This document shows, in pieces, positions 1 through 11,031 of a stretch of 64,000 nt of DNA (position 1 is its first letter; the number at the start of each line of letters is the position of its first letter). The DNA is from Macrothele yani (taxonomy: Eukaryota > Arthropoda > Arachnida > Araneae > Macrothelidae): NCBI GenBank assembly GCA_039090855.1, contig CM077007.1:14495515-14559514 (forward strand). The letters run 5' to 3'. The position numbers and the translations under genes are program-made. The notes under the pieces are model-generated. The model had not been told where the DNA came from. It saw nothing but the letters and a program-made list of their open reading frames with translations, and did no database searches.

Positions 1-845
1 CATTAGCAAGGAATGAATTCTGAAACACAACTTCCTTGGACAGCCTACAATAATTATTTCAATTTGAAAAATAAAATAGCAATGAGGAACTATAATGTAC
101 ATTTGACCTTTTTGTGAACCAGAAGGGGAAAAGCCTTTCAGCTCCAAAATCCTCCACATAAAAGTTCACTTCCAGGTCAGTGTTTTTTAATTCAGCTGTG
201 TGCAAATGTACAGATTTTTTTTCATGTGAATGAGGTTTTCTTTTTAATTTCTTTGTTCCAAAATTTACTTGGAGTTCTTAAAGACACATTTGACTATTCG
301 TTATTCCCTGCACACTGATACATTACTTACAGTAATTTGTTTTTCACTTCTTAACATGATTCTTCTATTTATTTGAAAAAAGGGATAATTTTTATTGGTG
401 GTTTCTGATATGCTTATCATACCATAGATACAGCAGCCAAGTGGCCTGGTTTACCCAGATTCCGTCTGATTTCGAAAATACTTTTAGGAAATCTGATTTT
501 TCTACAAAAACTACAGTTTTGTGGTTTACTATGCATGGAATTTTGCATCAACACTGACTGTGGGAATCTGTAACAAATGAAGACAAATGTTTTTTTGTTA
601 ATCCGTGACACTTCAAGCGCCAAGGTCATGAGCTCCATAATGTTAGCAAGACAGTCAGTGGTTTGGAAAGTTGAAGTACTGGTTTGACATCACATCCATA
701 GCACTTGTGTGGAGCCTCATGGGAGTCGAAGGCTGTTTGCTAAAGTTGAACTCCGATTTCGATACTTTGTTCGATCTTTCAAACCAAACAAGTTGTGTTG
801 CCAATTATTACTTCAGTTCACGGCCTCAGAACGGAGCCTAAACAT
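1..845. other. AT-rich stretch, no gene recognised
   Basis: I see no recognisable coding sequence, RNA gene or bounded repeat here. A minus-strand open frame at 417-638 has no family I recognise and no convincing splice context. The stretch ends where the hAT remnant begins. Confidence 0.4.
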
Positions 846-2896
846 CAAGACTAAAGATTTTTGAAGAAATACTCTGAAGAATTTGGCTTTGTAAAACCAT
901 CACATAAGGGTGAATTTCATGCATACTGCACTTTGTGTAACACTGATTTCTTTGTTTCTCATGCTGATTGCAGGGATGTCGCACATATTGAAACTAACAA
1001 GCACGTAAAAAATTATGATAGCACAAAAAGTGTGTTCAACTTGAATCGCTTTGTTTCAGAGCCGAATGATTTTCAAACGATTCCTGCAGAAATTCGGTTT
1101 GCCAGGTTTTTGTTGGAGTACAACACACCACTAGCGGCAGCTGATCATGTTTCCCAATTGTTGTCAGTTATGTTTCCTAACTTCCCTAGAAGTAAAAAGA
1201 TAAGCATGTGGCAGAACAAAAACCTTGCATAATGTTCAAGAAATGCCAGAATATAATTCAAAAATGTTCTTTGTGCTATTAAAAGTGGACTATTTTCTGT
1301 TGCAACTGATGGCAGTAATGATGCTAATTGATCAACTTTATCCAAGTGTGGTAACATACTTTGCTAATGACTGCAAGTGAGATGCACGCTGCTCTCTTTG
1401 CTATGCCTGAAAACCAGTTCAACAGGTGAAAATATGGCCTAACTTTAATCTGAAGAATTTCAGCAACATGATATTTCCATGGATGAACTGTCTTGCCTAA
1501 TCCTGTGGTAATGCTCCTGTTATAATGGGGAGAAAAAATGGTGTAAAAGCATCGTTGAAAAAAGAACAGCCTAATCTTATTGTGTTTGCCATCTGTTAAA
1601 TTTGGCTGCAGAAAAAGGGTCTGTAACATTACCTTTTTAAATTGATGAATTTTTGATTGGCATTTATTATTTTCTGGAGAAAAGTGTAAGGAGAAAAATG
1701 AACTTAAGACATTTCAAGCTCTTTGTAATGTGGAATCACAAACAAAAATCTTAAAACATTGCTGTGCTAGATGGTTATCCCTTGGTAAATGCTTAGACCG
1801 AGTTTTACAGCAATGGAGATACCTTATCTTATATTTCAAAGAAGAATACAACAGCAATAGGAAAGGACCAAAACTTTTCTCACGTTTAGTTGGCTTTACC
1901 ATTCTGAAAGTTAAAAATCCTATAAATTTGACATCTCAACAACCTTCAATTTCTGGTGTAAAAAGAGAAACCTTACACAATTTACATTGTAAAAAGAAAT
2001 CAGCTGAGTGTTGCAGTAAACCACCTGTGGTCTTGGGAGCAAAAAAAATAAGGGGGGGTACTGTCAAACAGTCCATATTGCTGAACAAAAGCAGAATACG
2101 AATGGAGTGTTAAAGAAATATTTATAAACAAGTCTTTGCAATGACATGAGCATATTTTCCTTTCTTTAAGCTCTGTATATTTTTTGTTCACTAAAAATGA
2201 TATCACTATCTTTGATAAATATAACTTACTGTTACAATGTGAAGAGCCTAGAATTCACAAGTTGAAACCTGATCTTGAAATTTTTTCCCATGAATTGCTA
2301 ATCCGATTTATGAGACGTTTAATTGCAAATGCTGTGTCTCTGTTAAGTACAGAATATTTTAATTGGGATAATCAAAAAGATGACACCGATCTGGCCATAG
2401 GGAGTGAAACTATTGAAATAGTGCATTGGAACCAAATGAAAAAAGGGGAATTTTACGTCTCGGTTCAGAAATACTTCAAAGTGTGTGACTATGTGCTATC
2501 TTCATTTCGCTATGAACAGAGGTGCTACAGGATGCTGAAGTTGTGGATATTTTGAAACGGGAAGAGTAAGTTTTCTTCAGTTAAATTTTTTATAGACATA
2601 TTTCCATGTTACTGTTGGAAGAGGAGGAAGAAGCTACTTTCACTAATATGGATGAGCTGGAGACTGAATTTCTGCATTATCAGCATTCAAGCTTACCAAG
2701 GAATCTAAATGATATCACCAGAGCTGATGAGCAGTGGTGCATTCTTGGTGAGGAAAAAGGACCATGTGGAAAGCTGTTATATCATCAACTGTGTAGATTT
2801 ATGTTGGGTGCGTTAGTTTGCCACATAGCAATGCACCCTGTGAGCATGTTTTTAGTACAGTACAGCAAAGTAAAACTGACTTTCGTGGTTCAGTGA
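846..2896 (+). pseudogene. Decayed hAT-family transposase (BED zinc finger type)
   Basis: This is a heavily decayed hAT transposase read in at least four frame segments. The N-terminal segment (861-1232) has a BED-like zinc finger, with YCTLCNTDFF followed by a His pair (HIETNKH), then the residues PLAAADHVSQLLSVMFP typical of the family. Near 1295-1320 the frame gives FSVATDGSNDAN, the stretch around the first catalytic Asp. At 1755-1830 comes LKHCCARWLSLGKCLDRVL, a conserved block also present in the two other hAT copies of this window. At 2184-2555 and 2606-2896 the later catalytic region continues. Stops and frameshifts separate all segments and the C-terminal dimerisation block is not recognisable, so it cannot be functional. 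It is closest to the copy at 35177-38175. I did not find inverted ends. Confidence 0.8.
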
Positions 2897-3391
2897 AACA
2901 TTATACCCTACAAGCCATTTCAATGTCAAAATCTAATATGAATGGTTTATGTTTTTCCCAGAAGCATGAAGATAATTTCTAAGAACGGCCAAATCTGCCA
3001 CAACCACAGCACTCTCTAAAAATGAAACTCATTAACAAGGTTTGATAATCTTATTTTATACTTAAATACTAATTTTTTTTGTAAATATTTCTTTATTTGT
3101 ATTAAGAAATAAACTAATACAAAATACAGAAACCTATAATATATAATTTTATTTATAAATTGTAAATGCATGCACCCTGAACACATGTTGATGTCCCAGT
3201 TTTTTATTTTGAAAAGTTGACAGCTCCGCATAGATTTAGATCTCAAACTGAAATATAGTGTTATCCAAAAGTTTCTGCTTTTTGTTTTTCCCTTCATTAA
3301 TACTCTATTGGAATAAAGCCCAAGTTTAGACTTAGTACTGGAAAATTCACTTAACTATAAGTTCTAGTAAATTTCTAGAGTTCATTGTATG
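2897..3391. other. AT-rich spacer, nothing recognised
   Basis: This is AT-rich sequence between the hAT remnant and the Tc1 element. The longer minus-strand open frame at 3016-3297 is low-complexity and matches no family I know. Confidence 0.4.
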
Positions 3392-3393
3392 TA

Positions 3394-4579
3394 CAGATGA
3401 GCCATTACATTATGACCTCCTACCTAATAAGCTGAAGGACCCCCTTCAGCCTGCAAAATAGCAGCTACTCCATGAGGCATCAATTTGATGAGGTGGCAAT
3501 AGGTATCCTGGGGTATCTCGTACCATAATGTCAACAGCAGGTCCTTCAGTTCCCGTACATTTCGGGGTGGTGGTGATTTTGAGCGAACCTGCTTTTCCAA
3601 GTCGAACCACAAATGTTAGATTGGGTTCATTTCAGGTAAATTTGGAGGCCAGGGCATTAACAGAAAGTCACCAGCATGTCCCTTGAACCACTCTTTAATG
3701 ATTCTGGCAGTGTGGCATGGTGCATTATCCTGTTGGTAATGGCCATCACCAGCAGGGAACACAGTTACCATGAATGGGAGAATTTGGTCTGCAGCGATGT
3801 TCAGATACCTGACAGCTGTCAAGGATTGTGCTATTGGGATCATGGAGCCTAAAGTGCCCGAAGAAAATGTTGCCCAAAGCATAACACTGCTGGCCTGTTT
3901 CCGCCCAACAGTGCATCCAGGCACCATAGCCTTCATTGGTAATCAGCATACCCACGCTCCGCCATCTGCGTGATGCACCAGGAATTTGATTCGTCAGACC
4001 AGGCCACTTTTTTCCAATCATCCACGGTCCAATCACTATGATCTTGGGCCCGTTTCATGCATTGTTGGCAATGACGTGTAGTGAACATGGGGAACTGGCT
4101 GGGTCTTTGGCTATGATGAACTGTGTGCTGCGACACATTGCCCTGATCACCACTGTAGCAGTTGCGGATTATTTGTCACACTGTGGCCCTGCGGTCGCTG
4201 TGAACAATGCACGACGTCTCCTCTCCCCTCTAGCATCAATGAGCTGCGGACAGCACACTGCTGGACGACGGTTCATTGTTTGGCCACCTGTGCACCACTT
4301 TTGATACGTACTCACTACAGCGGCACGTGAACAACCCACAAGCCGTGCCACTTTCAAAATTGTAGTTCCGAGGCACCATGCCATATCACTATTTGTCTTT
4401 TATCAAACTCCGATAAATTGGCAGCTTTCCCCCTTCCGACTCCGAACACACTACTAACTGAAAGCTGGTCCTCGGGTTGTATATACACTGCTCTGTGAAC
4501 TTCACCTGTGCCACCGTTTGGTCTCCAGGCACGCTCATTTCTCTAGGCTGGGGGTGGTCATAATGTAGCGGCTCATCGG
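3394..4579 (-). mobile_element. Complete Tc1-type DNA transposon, 1186 bp, inactive
   Basis: Both ends are visible. The left end reads CAGATGAGCC and the right end (reverse complement) CCGATGAGCC. The inverted repeats are 24 bp with 21 identities, and each is flanked by the TA target dinucleotide (3392-3393 and 4580-4581). The interior is one transposase gene on the minus strand. The right side abuts a truncated RTE tail. Confidence 0.85.
3424..4445 (-). pseudogene. Tc1-like transposase, catalytic Glu codon replaced by stop
   Basis: This is a DDE transposase of the Tc1 family that would cut and rejoin its own ends in the nucleus. On the minus strand the N-terminal helix-turn-helix reads LGTTILKVARLVGCSRAAVV (about 4370-4310). 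The first catalytic Asp lies in WKKVAWSDES (about 4010). The second lies in GHYQQDNAPCHTARI (about 3730). The final catalytic Glu should follow MNPI, but that codon is a stop (MNPI*HLWFDLE at about 3615). Counting from the second Asp to this position gives 36 intervening residues, against 34 in classical Tc1. The C-terminus ends in ILQAEGGPSAY, as in related elements. Frame changes near 3936 and 4140 also break the gene. The family call is firm; the 36-residue spacing needs an alignment. Confidence 0.85.
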
Positions 4580-4594
4580 TATATATAAATATTG

Positions 4595-4830
4595 CTATCA
4601 TTATCATCAGTCATTATCAACCCACTGCTGGATGAAGGTGTCTTCAGGTCCCTTCCACAACTCCCTCTGTTAGGCAATACTCTTCCATGTAACTTCAGCA
4701 TGCTTTTAAATTTCATCCACCCATTTTTCTGCAAAAGTCTTATTCTGTCATTTGGTAACACACACACTATTAGATTGTATGCCAAGGGACAAAAGAAGAC
4801 CCAAACATTTTTCATTTGTTTTTAACTTTT
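4595..4830 (-). pseudogene. 5'-truncated RTE/BovB-like LINE tail
   Basis: On the minus strand one frame reads VDEI, a stop, then KHAEVTWKSIA, a stop, then QRELWKGPEDTFIQQWVDND and TGATGA-type repeats. This lines up with the C-terminus of the nearly complete RTE at 54927-57947 (VDEIRKYAGVTWRRLAQDRP, then FVQQWIDNG and a TGATGATGA tail). Only the last 60 to 70 codons and the tail remain, which is the usual 5' truncation of a LINE copy. It sits directly beside the Tc1 element. Confidence 0.75.
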
Positions 4831-6614
4831 CATAATGTAAAACATTTCTTTTAGGTGACGTAATTTGAAATTTGTATTTGCAATGATATCTCCACTTCTA
4901 GATCTCAAGTTTTTTTTAGTTTTTTGTTATTTTAATTTGATAGCATCAATCATGGAAGGATCTTTCTGGCACTTTCTACTTTTTATCTTTTCTTTCTTTC
5001 TTCTTATTGCTGTCAAACTAACATGCTCATTCACGGTTCATACGCTTTTTCAACCACAAAGTTCCAGAACATTTCCAGGACTTTTGGATTTTTTTCCAGG
5101 ACATATGATCCAAATGCTCTTACTTAAAATATAGTGAAACCATAGGCCTGTTTAACCTGTAACTTACAACAAATAACTTCCTACATGCTTGGGCAAACTT
5201 AATACAGAATGTCAAAAGTGATATCCACTGCAGCTAATCAGAAACTTAGAATCACAGATAAATACTGAAATACTAAAACTGTCATTAAAAATTTGACCAG
5301 GTTTAATATCTACTAAACTTTTAAAATACAGTATACCACACTGATTTTAAGAAAAAATTGTTTTTCTACATTGGCTTTAGTTCAATTACTGAGCAAATTA
5401 CAGAATAATAAAAAATGTATAGGTATGTAGTATTACTCTTGAAATGCTTTCATGTACCACACAATCAATACATAAAATACTATTTGTATTTAATTATTTT
5501 GAAATAATGCTTACATAGGAAATTAAAGGGTAAACAAAGGTGAAATATTTGGAACTTTTTCTAAGGACCAAAGGGATTGTTATTTCTTAAAAACATAATC
5601 ATGGGAGCAAGTATTTGTGTTACATCTTATTTAGGGAAGGAATTTTCAACATAATATTGATGCTGTAGCTATATTTTAAATTTGTACTCACCAGCAAACA
5701 AAGTATGCAAAAAAATTTCCATGAAATGAAAGATAATAATGGGAAAACCTTAAATCCAAGGGCTGTGTGTACAACTGCATTCATTAATGATCAAAGCAAT
5801 TTAACTAGGCATTATTAGAAAGCTAATTATAGAAGATGCAAAGTGATTAGTTTGCTTAGAAAATACTAAGAAACAACTAAATTTAAGTTTCTGACATTAG
5901 AAAGCAATCTGCTTTTATGGCAAATTTTTATATAAAGCATTCATTAGCAAATTTCAATAAAGGTCAAAATACGCGCACAAAAATAATTCAGCTACTTACT
6001 TCCACCAGTGGCTAAAAAGCATATTACGAAAATTTTAAAAAAGGCGCAAAAACGTTTCCCATAGCAGAAGGAAGGTATTAGACACAAAAAGATTTTCAAA
6101 TCGAACAGTTAAATGAAGAGATATAGAAGGAAACATGAAATAACTCTATGCCTTTTAGCGGAAGAATTTCGCATAATGGAAAAGTTGAAAACAGGTGAAA
6201 AGTATTCTTTACAGCAAAAGCTATGTTAAGGAAAACGAACTTTTCAAATACGTCTCCCGGAAGCAGAAATAGCAAGAAAAACGTTTTGACCTTTACAACC
6301 CTTAGGGGGAAGTTATAAATTAATTGAAGAGAATCTTTTTATTGTAGCAAAAATCTTATTCACTCTCCATCTTTATTACAGCGAATGGCATATAGTAAAA
6401 AAACAAATTTCTCCATAGGGTTTTTAGAGGCAGGATAGGCTGCAAACAAAAGTACACAAACACCGCCTAGTGGCAGAATTGTAAACCATAAATCTCCTTA
6501 AATACAGACCTAAAAAGTGTTCCATAAGGTAAATGGTATCTGGCGTAAAACTAATTTTTTAAATCAGACATTTAGAACTTGGGTGGGAGCTTTCATGTCA
6601 TCCAGCTTACTTAC
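4831..6614. other. AT-rich intronic or intergenic sequence, nothing recognised
   Basis: I saw no coding region, bounded repeat or RNA gene. Short open frames such as 4865-5134 are hydrophobic, T-rich translations without family features. The missing last exon of MRPL21 should lie downstream of 7400 on the minus strand, possibly here, but I could not find it. Confidence 0.35.
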
Positions 6615-6772
6615 CAGATCTCTCTCCTTCAGAATATCACTTGTTTCTTTCACTCGACAATCATTTGCATGGAAACAACTTCGACGAGTTGCACGCTGCC
6701 CTCCAAAACGTTCTCTTCCCGTGACCCAGCATTTTATCACAGGAGTACACATAAGTTGTCAACACGTTGATG
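6615..6772 (-). other. Exon-like stretch of unknown gene with a strong splice donor
   Basis: This minus-strand stretch is richer in GC and CpG than its surroundings. It stays open in one frame for more than 45 codons (including WVTGRERFGGQRATRRSCFH and VKETSDILKERDL) and ends at a near-consensus donor, CTG|GTAAGTAAG, at 6615/6614. Another frame opens with ACCATGGGC, a good translation-start context. I do not recognise the protein. It could be an exon of an unknown gene, a non-coding exon, or part of an unrecognised repeat. Confidence 0.25.
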
Positions 6773-7399
6773 CCCATGGTAATTATTTTGATGAATAAAT
6801 TGCTCTTCTACTACATATGCGTTATACTTTGTCTCAGTTTCTGAAAATGGCAAATACTTTTGTGGTTACCTGATATTTGCTTAAATAGACTGTAATAATC
6901 AGATATAAAATTATATAGTAGTACTGTATTTCAGTAGTACCTCTGTGCATGTGAAAGGCATCTTAGAAAAAATATTCCCAACCCTGGCTTGGTTTACTTG
7001 TAAATTACTGATAGGATGGTGCAGGAAATAAATCTAATGTGAAGAGTGGTATGTAAAAATATAAATAGTTGCTACATAACACAAACCACATCACTGTGAA
7101 TGTGCTGGCAAAAGAATCTGTTAACATGAAGAAGGTGAGATCAAAGATCATTTTATAGCTGCACTCGTGTTGAAAAGTAGCTGCTAGCTATTTCTGAACA
7201 CATACCATTTCTTATCTCATACAAAATTTCATTCCAAGATAAAATTTTGGTGTTCCAGCATTGCTGACAAGTGTCACTTTTGCTATAGTGGACAACCAGA
7301 TTGTCCTAAGGATAAAGAATGCCCATAAAAATGCAATTAAACAATCAACAAATTCTTATTAAAATTATTCCATAAAATTTTAAATAAAATTTAACTCAC

Positions 7400-7503
7400 A
7401 GTGCAATCTTTTATATTCTTTCCTAGGGAAAAACCGAAATAAGGGCATTGCATGTGAAAACGTCTTTTCTAATACTGTAGCTTCAACACGTATTAAGTCA
7501 GGG
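7400..7503 (-). CDS. MRPL21: MRPL21 (mitochondrial ribosomal protein bL21m), late coding exon
   Basis: This exon encodes part of the large-subunit mitochondrial ribosomal protein L21. The translation runs PDLIRVEATVLEKTFSHAMP and continues to FPRKEYKRLH. It follows the bL21m pattern in which DLVRVEATV-EKT is followed by a basic FR-R---KR segment. A pyrimidine-rich acceptor (TTTTCTTTTCAG) precedes 7503 and a GTGAGT donor follows 7400. The exon is 104 nt: it begins with the third base of a codon and ends with one extra base. The preceding exon visible in the window ends in phase 0 at 21929, so a short exon of about 17 codons for the conserved LLVGG..FTL.GRP block must lie between them. I did not find it, nor the final exon. 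The family call rests on this block and on the matching exon at 21929-22092. Confidence 0.75.
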
Positions 7504-8375
7504 CTGAAAAGAAAAATACAACAGATGAAATTGGAGGATTCTACTGTTGCTAACATCAACATAAAAATTGAAATGCATTAACACTTTAGTGGCAACTCCT
7601 TCCTTTATAGTCAAATACAGAGTCTGCACTATTCATACATTACTGTGCTAATGGCAGAATAGGTACTGTTTGGCTGAACACAAATATACAAATATTTTTT
7701 CTGGTCATGCATAATACCTTCATACTTAACAAGTAATTTTCCATGGGCTTTCCCATGAATGAATTTTTGATATTCTTCTAACATATATCTGTGGGAAGCA
7801 AATAAATGAAGAGAAATAAATGATCCCTACAAGCAGATCGTAGGGTTTTCATCAAGTTTTTCAAAGATATTATTCACACTGTAAAACCACACCATCATTC
7901 CACTGTTGGTATGATTAAATACACCTTACCTTGTGTATTTGCAACATACTTGCAAATACACAAGGTATTTGCCAAATGACAGAATATGAGTGGCTTGATG
8001 CAAGTATGTTGCAAATCATCAGCTAGCTGGTTTGGTAATCCTCCTCTTTAGCCTCTGTGTTTTCAAAAAGGGAGATTTCATACCACAAAATGAGAAAATG
8101 GGTTGAAAGCGAGATGAAAATAGGGTGGGGCCAGGTCACTGGTTGACAAGTCTGATTAGTTTCATACGTCTTTCCCACAGTACATATAAACATGTGGTTC
8201 TCCATCCAGTTTGAGTACCACTAAATGTTAAGCAGAGTTTTATACCTACATTTTTTATACACATGCACAGTGGAACAATTACACAGCTGAATAATCTAAA
8301 CTTTTCAAAATGCCTCAAAGCTGCAATCTCACATATAGTATTGTAATACAAAAAGTGAATGAGAAAAACTCAAGG
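7504..8375. other. AT-rich intron sequence, nothing recognised
   Basis: This is presumed MRPL21 intron. A short imperfect inverted repeat sits around 7920-8015 (TACACAAGGTAA type). I saw no gene. Confidence 0.35.
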
Positions 8376-8379
8376 CATA

Positions 8380-8521
8380 TCTGAACTGGCTGTACTTACT
8401 ATTCATCTTGTAACATTAGTAATATCGGAAAATTTGAAAATTAAATTGCCCTGGAGTGGGAATTGAACCTGCATCTCCTTATTTCCATTTGTGCATGTTA
8501 TCCATTATACCCTCCAGGACA
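8380..8521 (-). repeat. tRNA-derived SINE, minus orientation
   Basis: The reverse complement begins GTCCTGGAGGGTATAATGG, with an internal A-box-like TATAATGGATAACATGC and a B-box-like GGTTCAATTCC about 40 bp later, so it resembles the body of a tRNA (Arg-like). It then runs into a shared tail, GGCAATTTAATTTTCAAAT. Related copies are at 53262-53345 and 53385-53480, and the tail alone recurs at 8690-8760 and 27434-27630. A tRNA-like head joined to an unrelated tail in several copies indicates a SINE and not a tRNA gene. Confidence 0.65.
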
Positions 8522-8778
8522 ATTAGTTCCAAGTATCTGAGTATTGCATATCAGAACATTCTCCGATTTTCACCAGTTGAAGCAAATTCTGCTTCCTCGT
8601 AGCTTACCTATGCAAATCACCAGTCTCCCAGGTAAATTCTCTGAAAGAAACATTCTTTTCATAATACGTGGAAATATGTCAGAATTCTTAACACAACAAT
8701 CAGACATTTCTGAATTGCTGTATTTACTGTTCATCATGTAACATTAATCACATTAGAAAATAAAGCCAAAGTAATTAC

Positions 8779-9807
8779 TAGGGCTAGGATTTACATGTAA
8801 TAAAAATTTCAAAATATGTGCATAAGATATTTATTAAAATGGGAAATATGTAAGGGAAAAAACAAAAATTACTAAAATATGGGATATGTTTCTAATATAT
8901 TTTTAATAACTTTCTATAATTTCTTTACTTATACTGTATAAGAAATTAAAATATTACTTTACAAATTTTGAATTACTTTACTCAAAACCAGGGTTTTCAA
9001 CTAACTTACAACTAGCAACAACATAGCATTTCAAGTTGTCTAAAACAAAACTCCTCCTCTTTTCTCTCAAAGTACCTTTAAATTGGCTGAACGATCTTTT
9101 GACGTTATATATGATGATTGGTAAGAACTTAAACCCAGCTATATCCAATGGCAAGAATTCCTTATCTTTTAAAACAGCACAACTGCCAGTTGAAGTTCCC
9201 TGGAGAATGTTTTTTATAGTTATAATGGTTTCTAGGCCTGGACTGTTTTTTATAAAATCGTGTGTTTTATAATTTCTCCAATGTGGCAGGGTACCTTACC
9301 TAACATTTCAAACATCTGACACACCACAAAACAAAATATTTCCACCAGTTTCTCAGTCCTTCATCGGGGGAAAACTCGTTACTAAATGCCTTTAATTTGG
9401 ATAATATAGTTGATTTAGTGTTGTACATGTTGATTTACTTAGCAACTTGAACAGGAAAAACAAACTTCTGACAATGATGTGAAGAGAATGATTTAGGGAG
9501 AAACTGGATACGAAATTACGTATTACATGGCGGACAACTCAGTCTGCTTTCCTCATCTATCATCTGAAATGAGGAAGCAGTATGGTGCTGCCATCTGTCA
9601 GCTTTAATGTGTTGCAAAACTTGAAAGTACACGAAACTTGCCATCTGTCAGCTCACAGGTTGCTACAACAGAAAATATTGCAAAGTTTTGTGTACAAACT
9701 GGTGATTTATGTAAAAATATTTTTAAATAATGTGAAAATATGTAATATATATGTAGTAAAACAGTAAATATGTAAAAATATTTAACTACATATTAATCCT
9801 AGCCCTA
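8779..9807. mobile_element. Non-autonomous hAT element with 8-bp target duplication
   Basis: The ends are perfect 13-bp inverted repeats (TAGGGCTAGGATT) that continue imperfectly for a further dozen bases. They are flanked by 8-bp direct repeats GTAATTAC (8771-8778) and GTAATTAT (9808-9815), which differ at one base. An 8-bp duplication and this terminal type fit hAT. The 1029-bp interior has no recognisable transposase, so the element would need one supplied from elsewhere. Confidence 0.7.
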
Positions 9808-9815
9808 GTAATTAT

Positions 9816-11025
9816 CATATTTTTCTGCATAAAATTGGTTGAATAATTCATCCATTTCATTATTTTCTTTCACAGATAAGTCGGTCTTGAGTACAAGATG
9901 AGGCTAAAACAAATACAGTTAATATTCCAAAATTCTATAACTATATTTTTAACATTCAAGTAAATATTAAAAGGAAGAGAAAGTGAGGTAACTTCAGCAT
10001 TTTTCTTCTCAGCAAAAAGTCAAATTTTGCAAGTTTATTTTTTTCTTATGAATTGACGCTACAGTGTTACTCCAAATTTGGCCCAGAAATGGTAGATGGC
10101 AGCACATCAGTATTCATTCCTCTCCTTCTATTTAGCACAGTACCCGTTACCTCTGCTGTGTTCTGCAGTGGGAATACTACAGTAGCAGTAAGCTGTTTTG
10201 ATGTGCTTTTCACTCAGCACATCAACTCTCAATTTTGCAATTTATTCCATTACAGTAGTCTCTCAAAAAAAAAAAAAAAAACTACAGGAATGAGAGGACT
10301 CAGCACTCAATCTTTCAGCTAATCTGTAATCACAATATTAAGCTGAGCGGGCAGAATTCGGAATGCTTGTAGAGTGATCATGAAGGGGATGCGACTAACA
10401 CACGACAGCTGCCATGCCAAATCAATCACACCAATTTTAACGTTTCTCTCAAATGGAAATATCCATTTCGGTAGTTTTTAAACAAATTCTTAATGAATCA
10501 AATATTACATTTCAAACAGGTTGAGAATGGTTGCTAAAGAATGAAATATTGTGTTTTGGAAGATCAGATCACAACCGAATTTAAAGTACAATTTTTTTAT
10601 TTTTGTCTCTTTGAGAAGCTGCAATGAGCAATCAATAGATAAGTTGATGTGGCATATAAATTAAGGCCTGAGCTCCTTAATAAAGAAAATGAAAAAAAAA
10701 AAAAAAAAACATGCCAAAAAATAAGGTAATTAGAAATCATTATTTCTTAAAATGCAGGTATAAAAAATTTTAATCACAGGATTTAATTAAAATCACTTAT
10801 ATGACTTTTAGACTTTGCAGATTTTTTTTTATTATTATTATTAAACTTAGTAAAATTTTCTAATCACAGTGATTCCTTAGTTCTCCCCATTTTTTCTCTT
10901 CAATATCAAAAGCAACACTCATTTACTAAGCTCTAGATGGTACAGAAAAACCACGTGCCAAAGTTATGAATTTAGATTTGAATATGAACTTCACTTCAGT
11001 TTGATGGTTTGTTTCTTCACAATGT
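9816..11025. other. AT-rich intron sequence, nothing recognised
   Basis: There are poly(A) tracts at about 10264 and 10690 and a short open frame at 10053-10322 without family features. I saw no gene or bounded repeat. Confidence 0.35.
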
Positions 11026-11031
11026 TCAGTA

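Noticed and set aside
8447..8523. Functional tRNA gene
   Set aside because: The sequence resembles a tRNA but the stems are degenerate, it is joined to a repeated tail, and related copies occur at 53 kb, so it is a SINE.
8595..8640. 33-nt microexon of MRPL21 with acceptor TTTCTTTCAG and donor GTAAGC
   Set aside because: Its length (multiple of three) does not fit the required phase change and the translation does not match the LLVGG--FTL-GRP block.
10053..10322. Plus-strand open frame of about 89 codons
   Set aside because: It contains a poly(A)-encoded Lys run and no recognisable domain.
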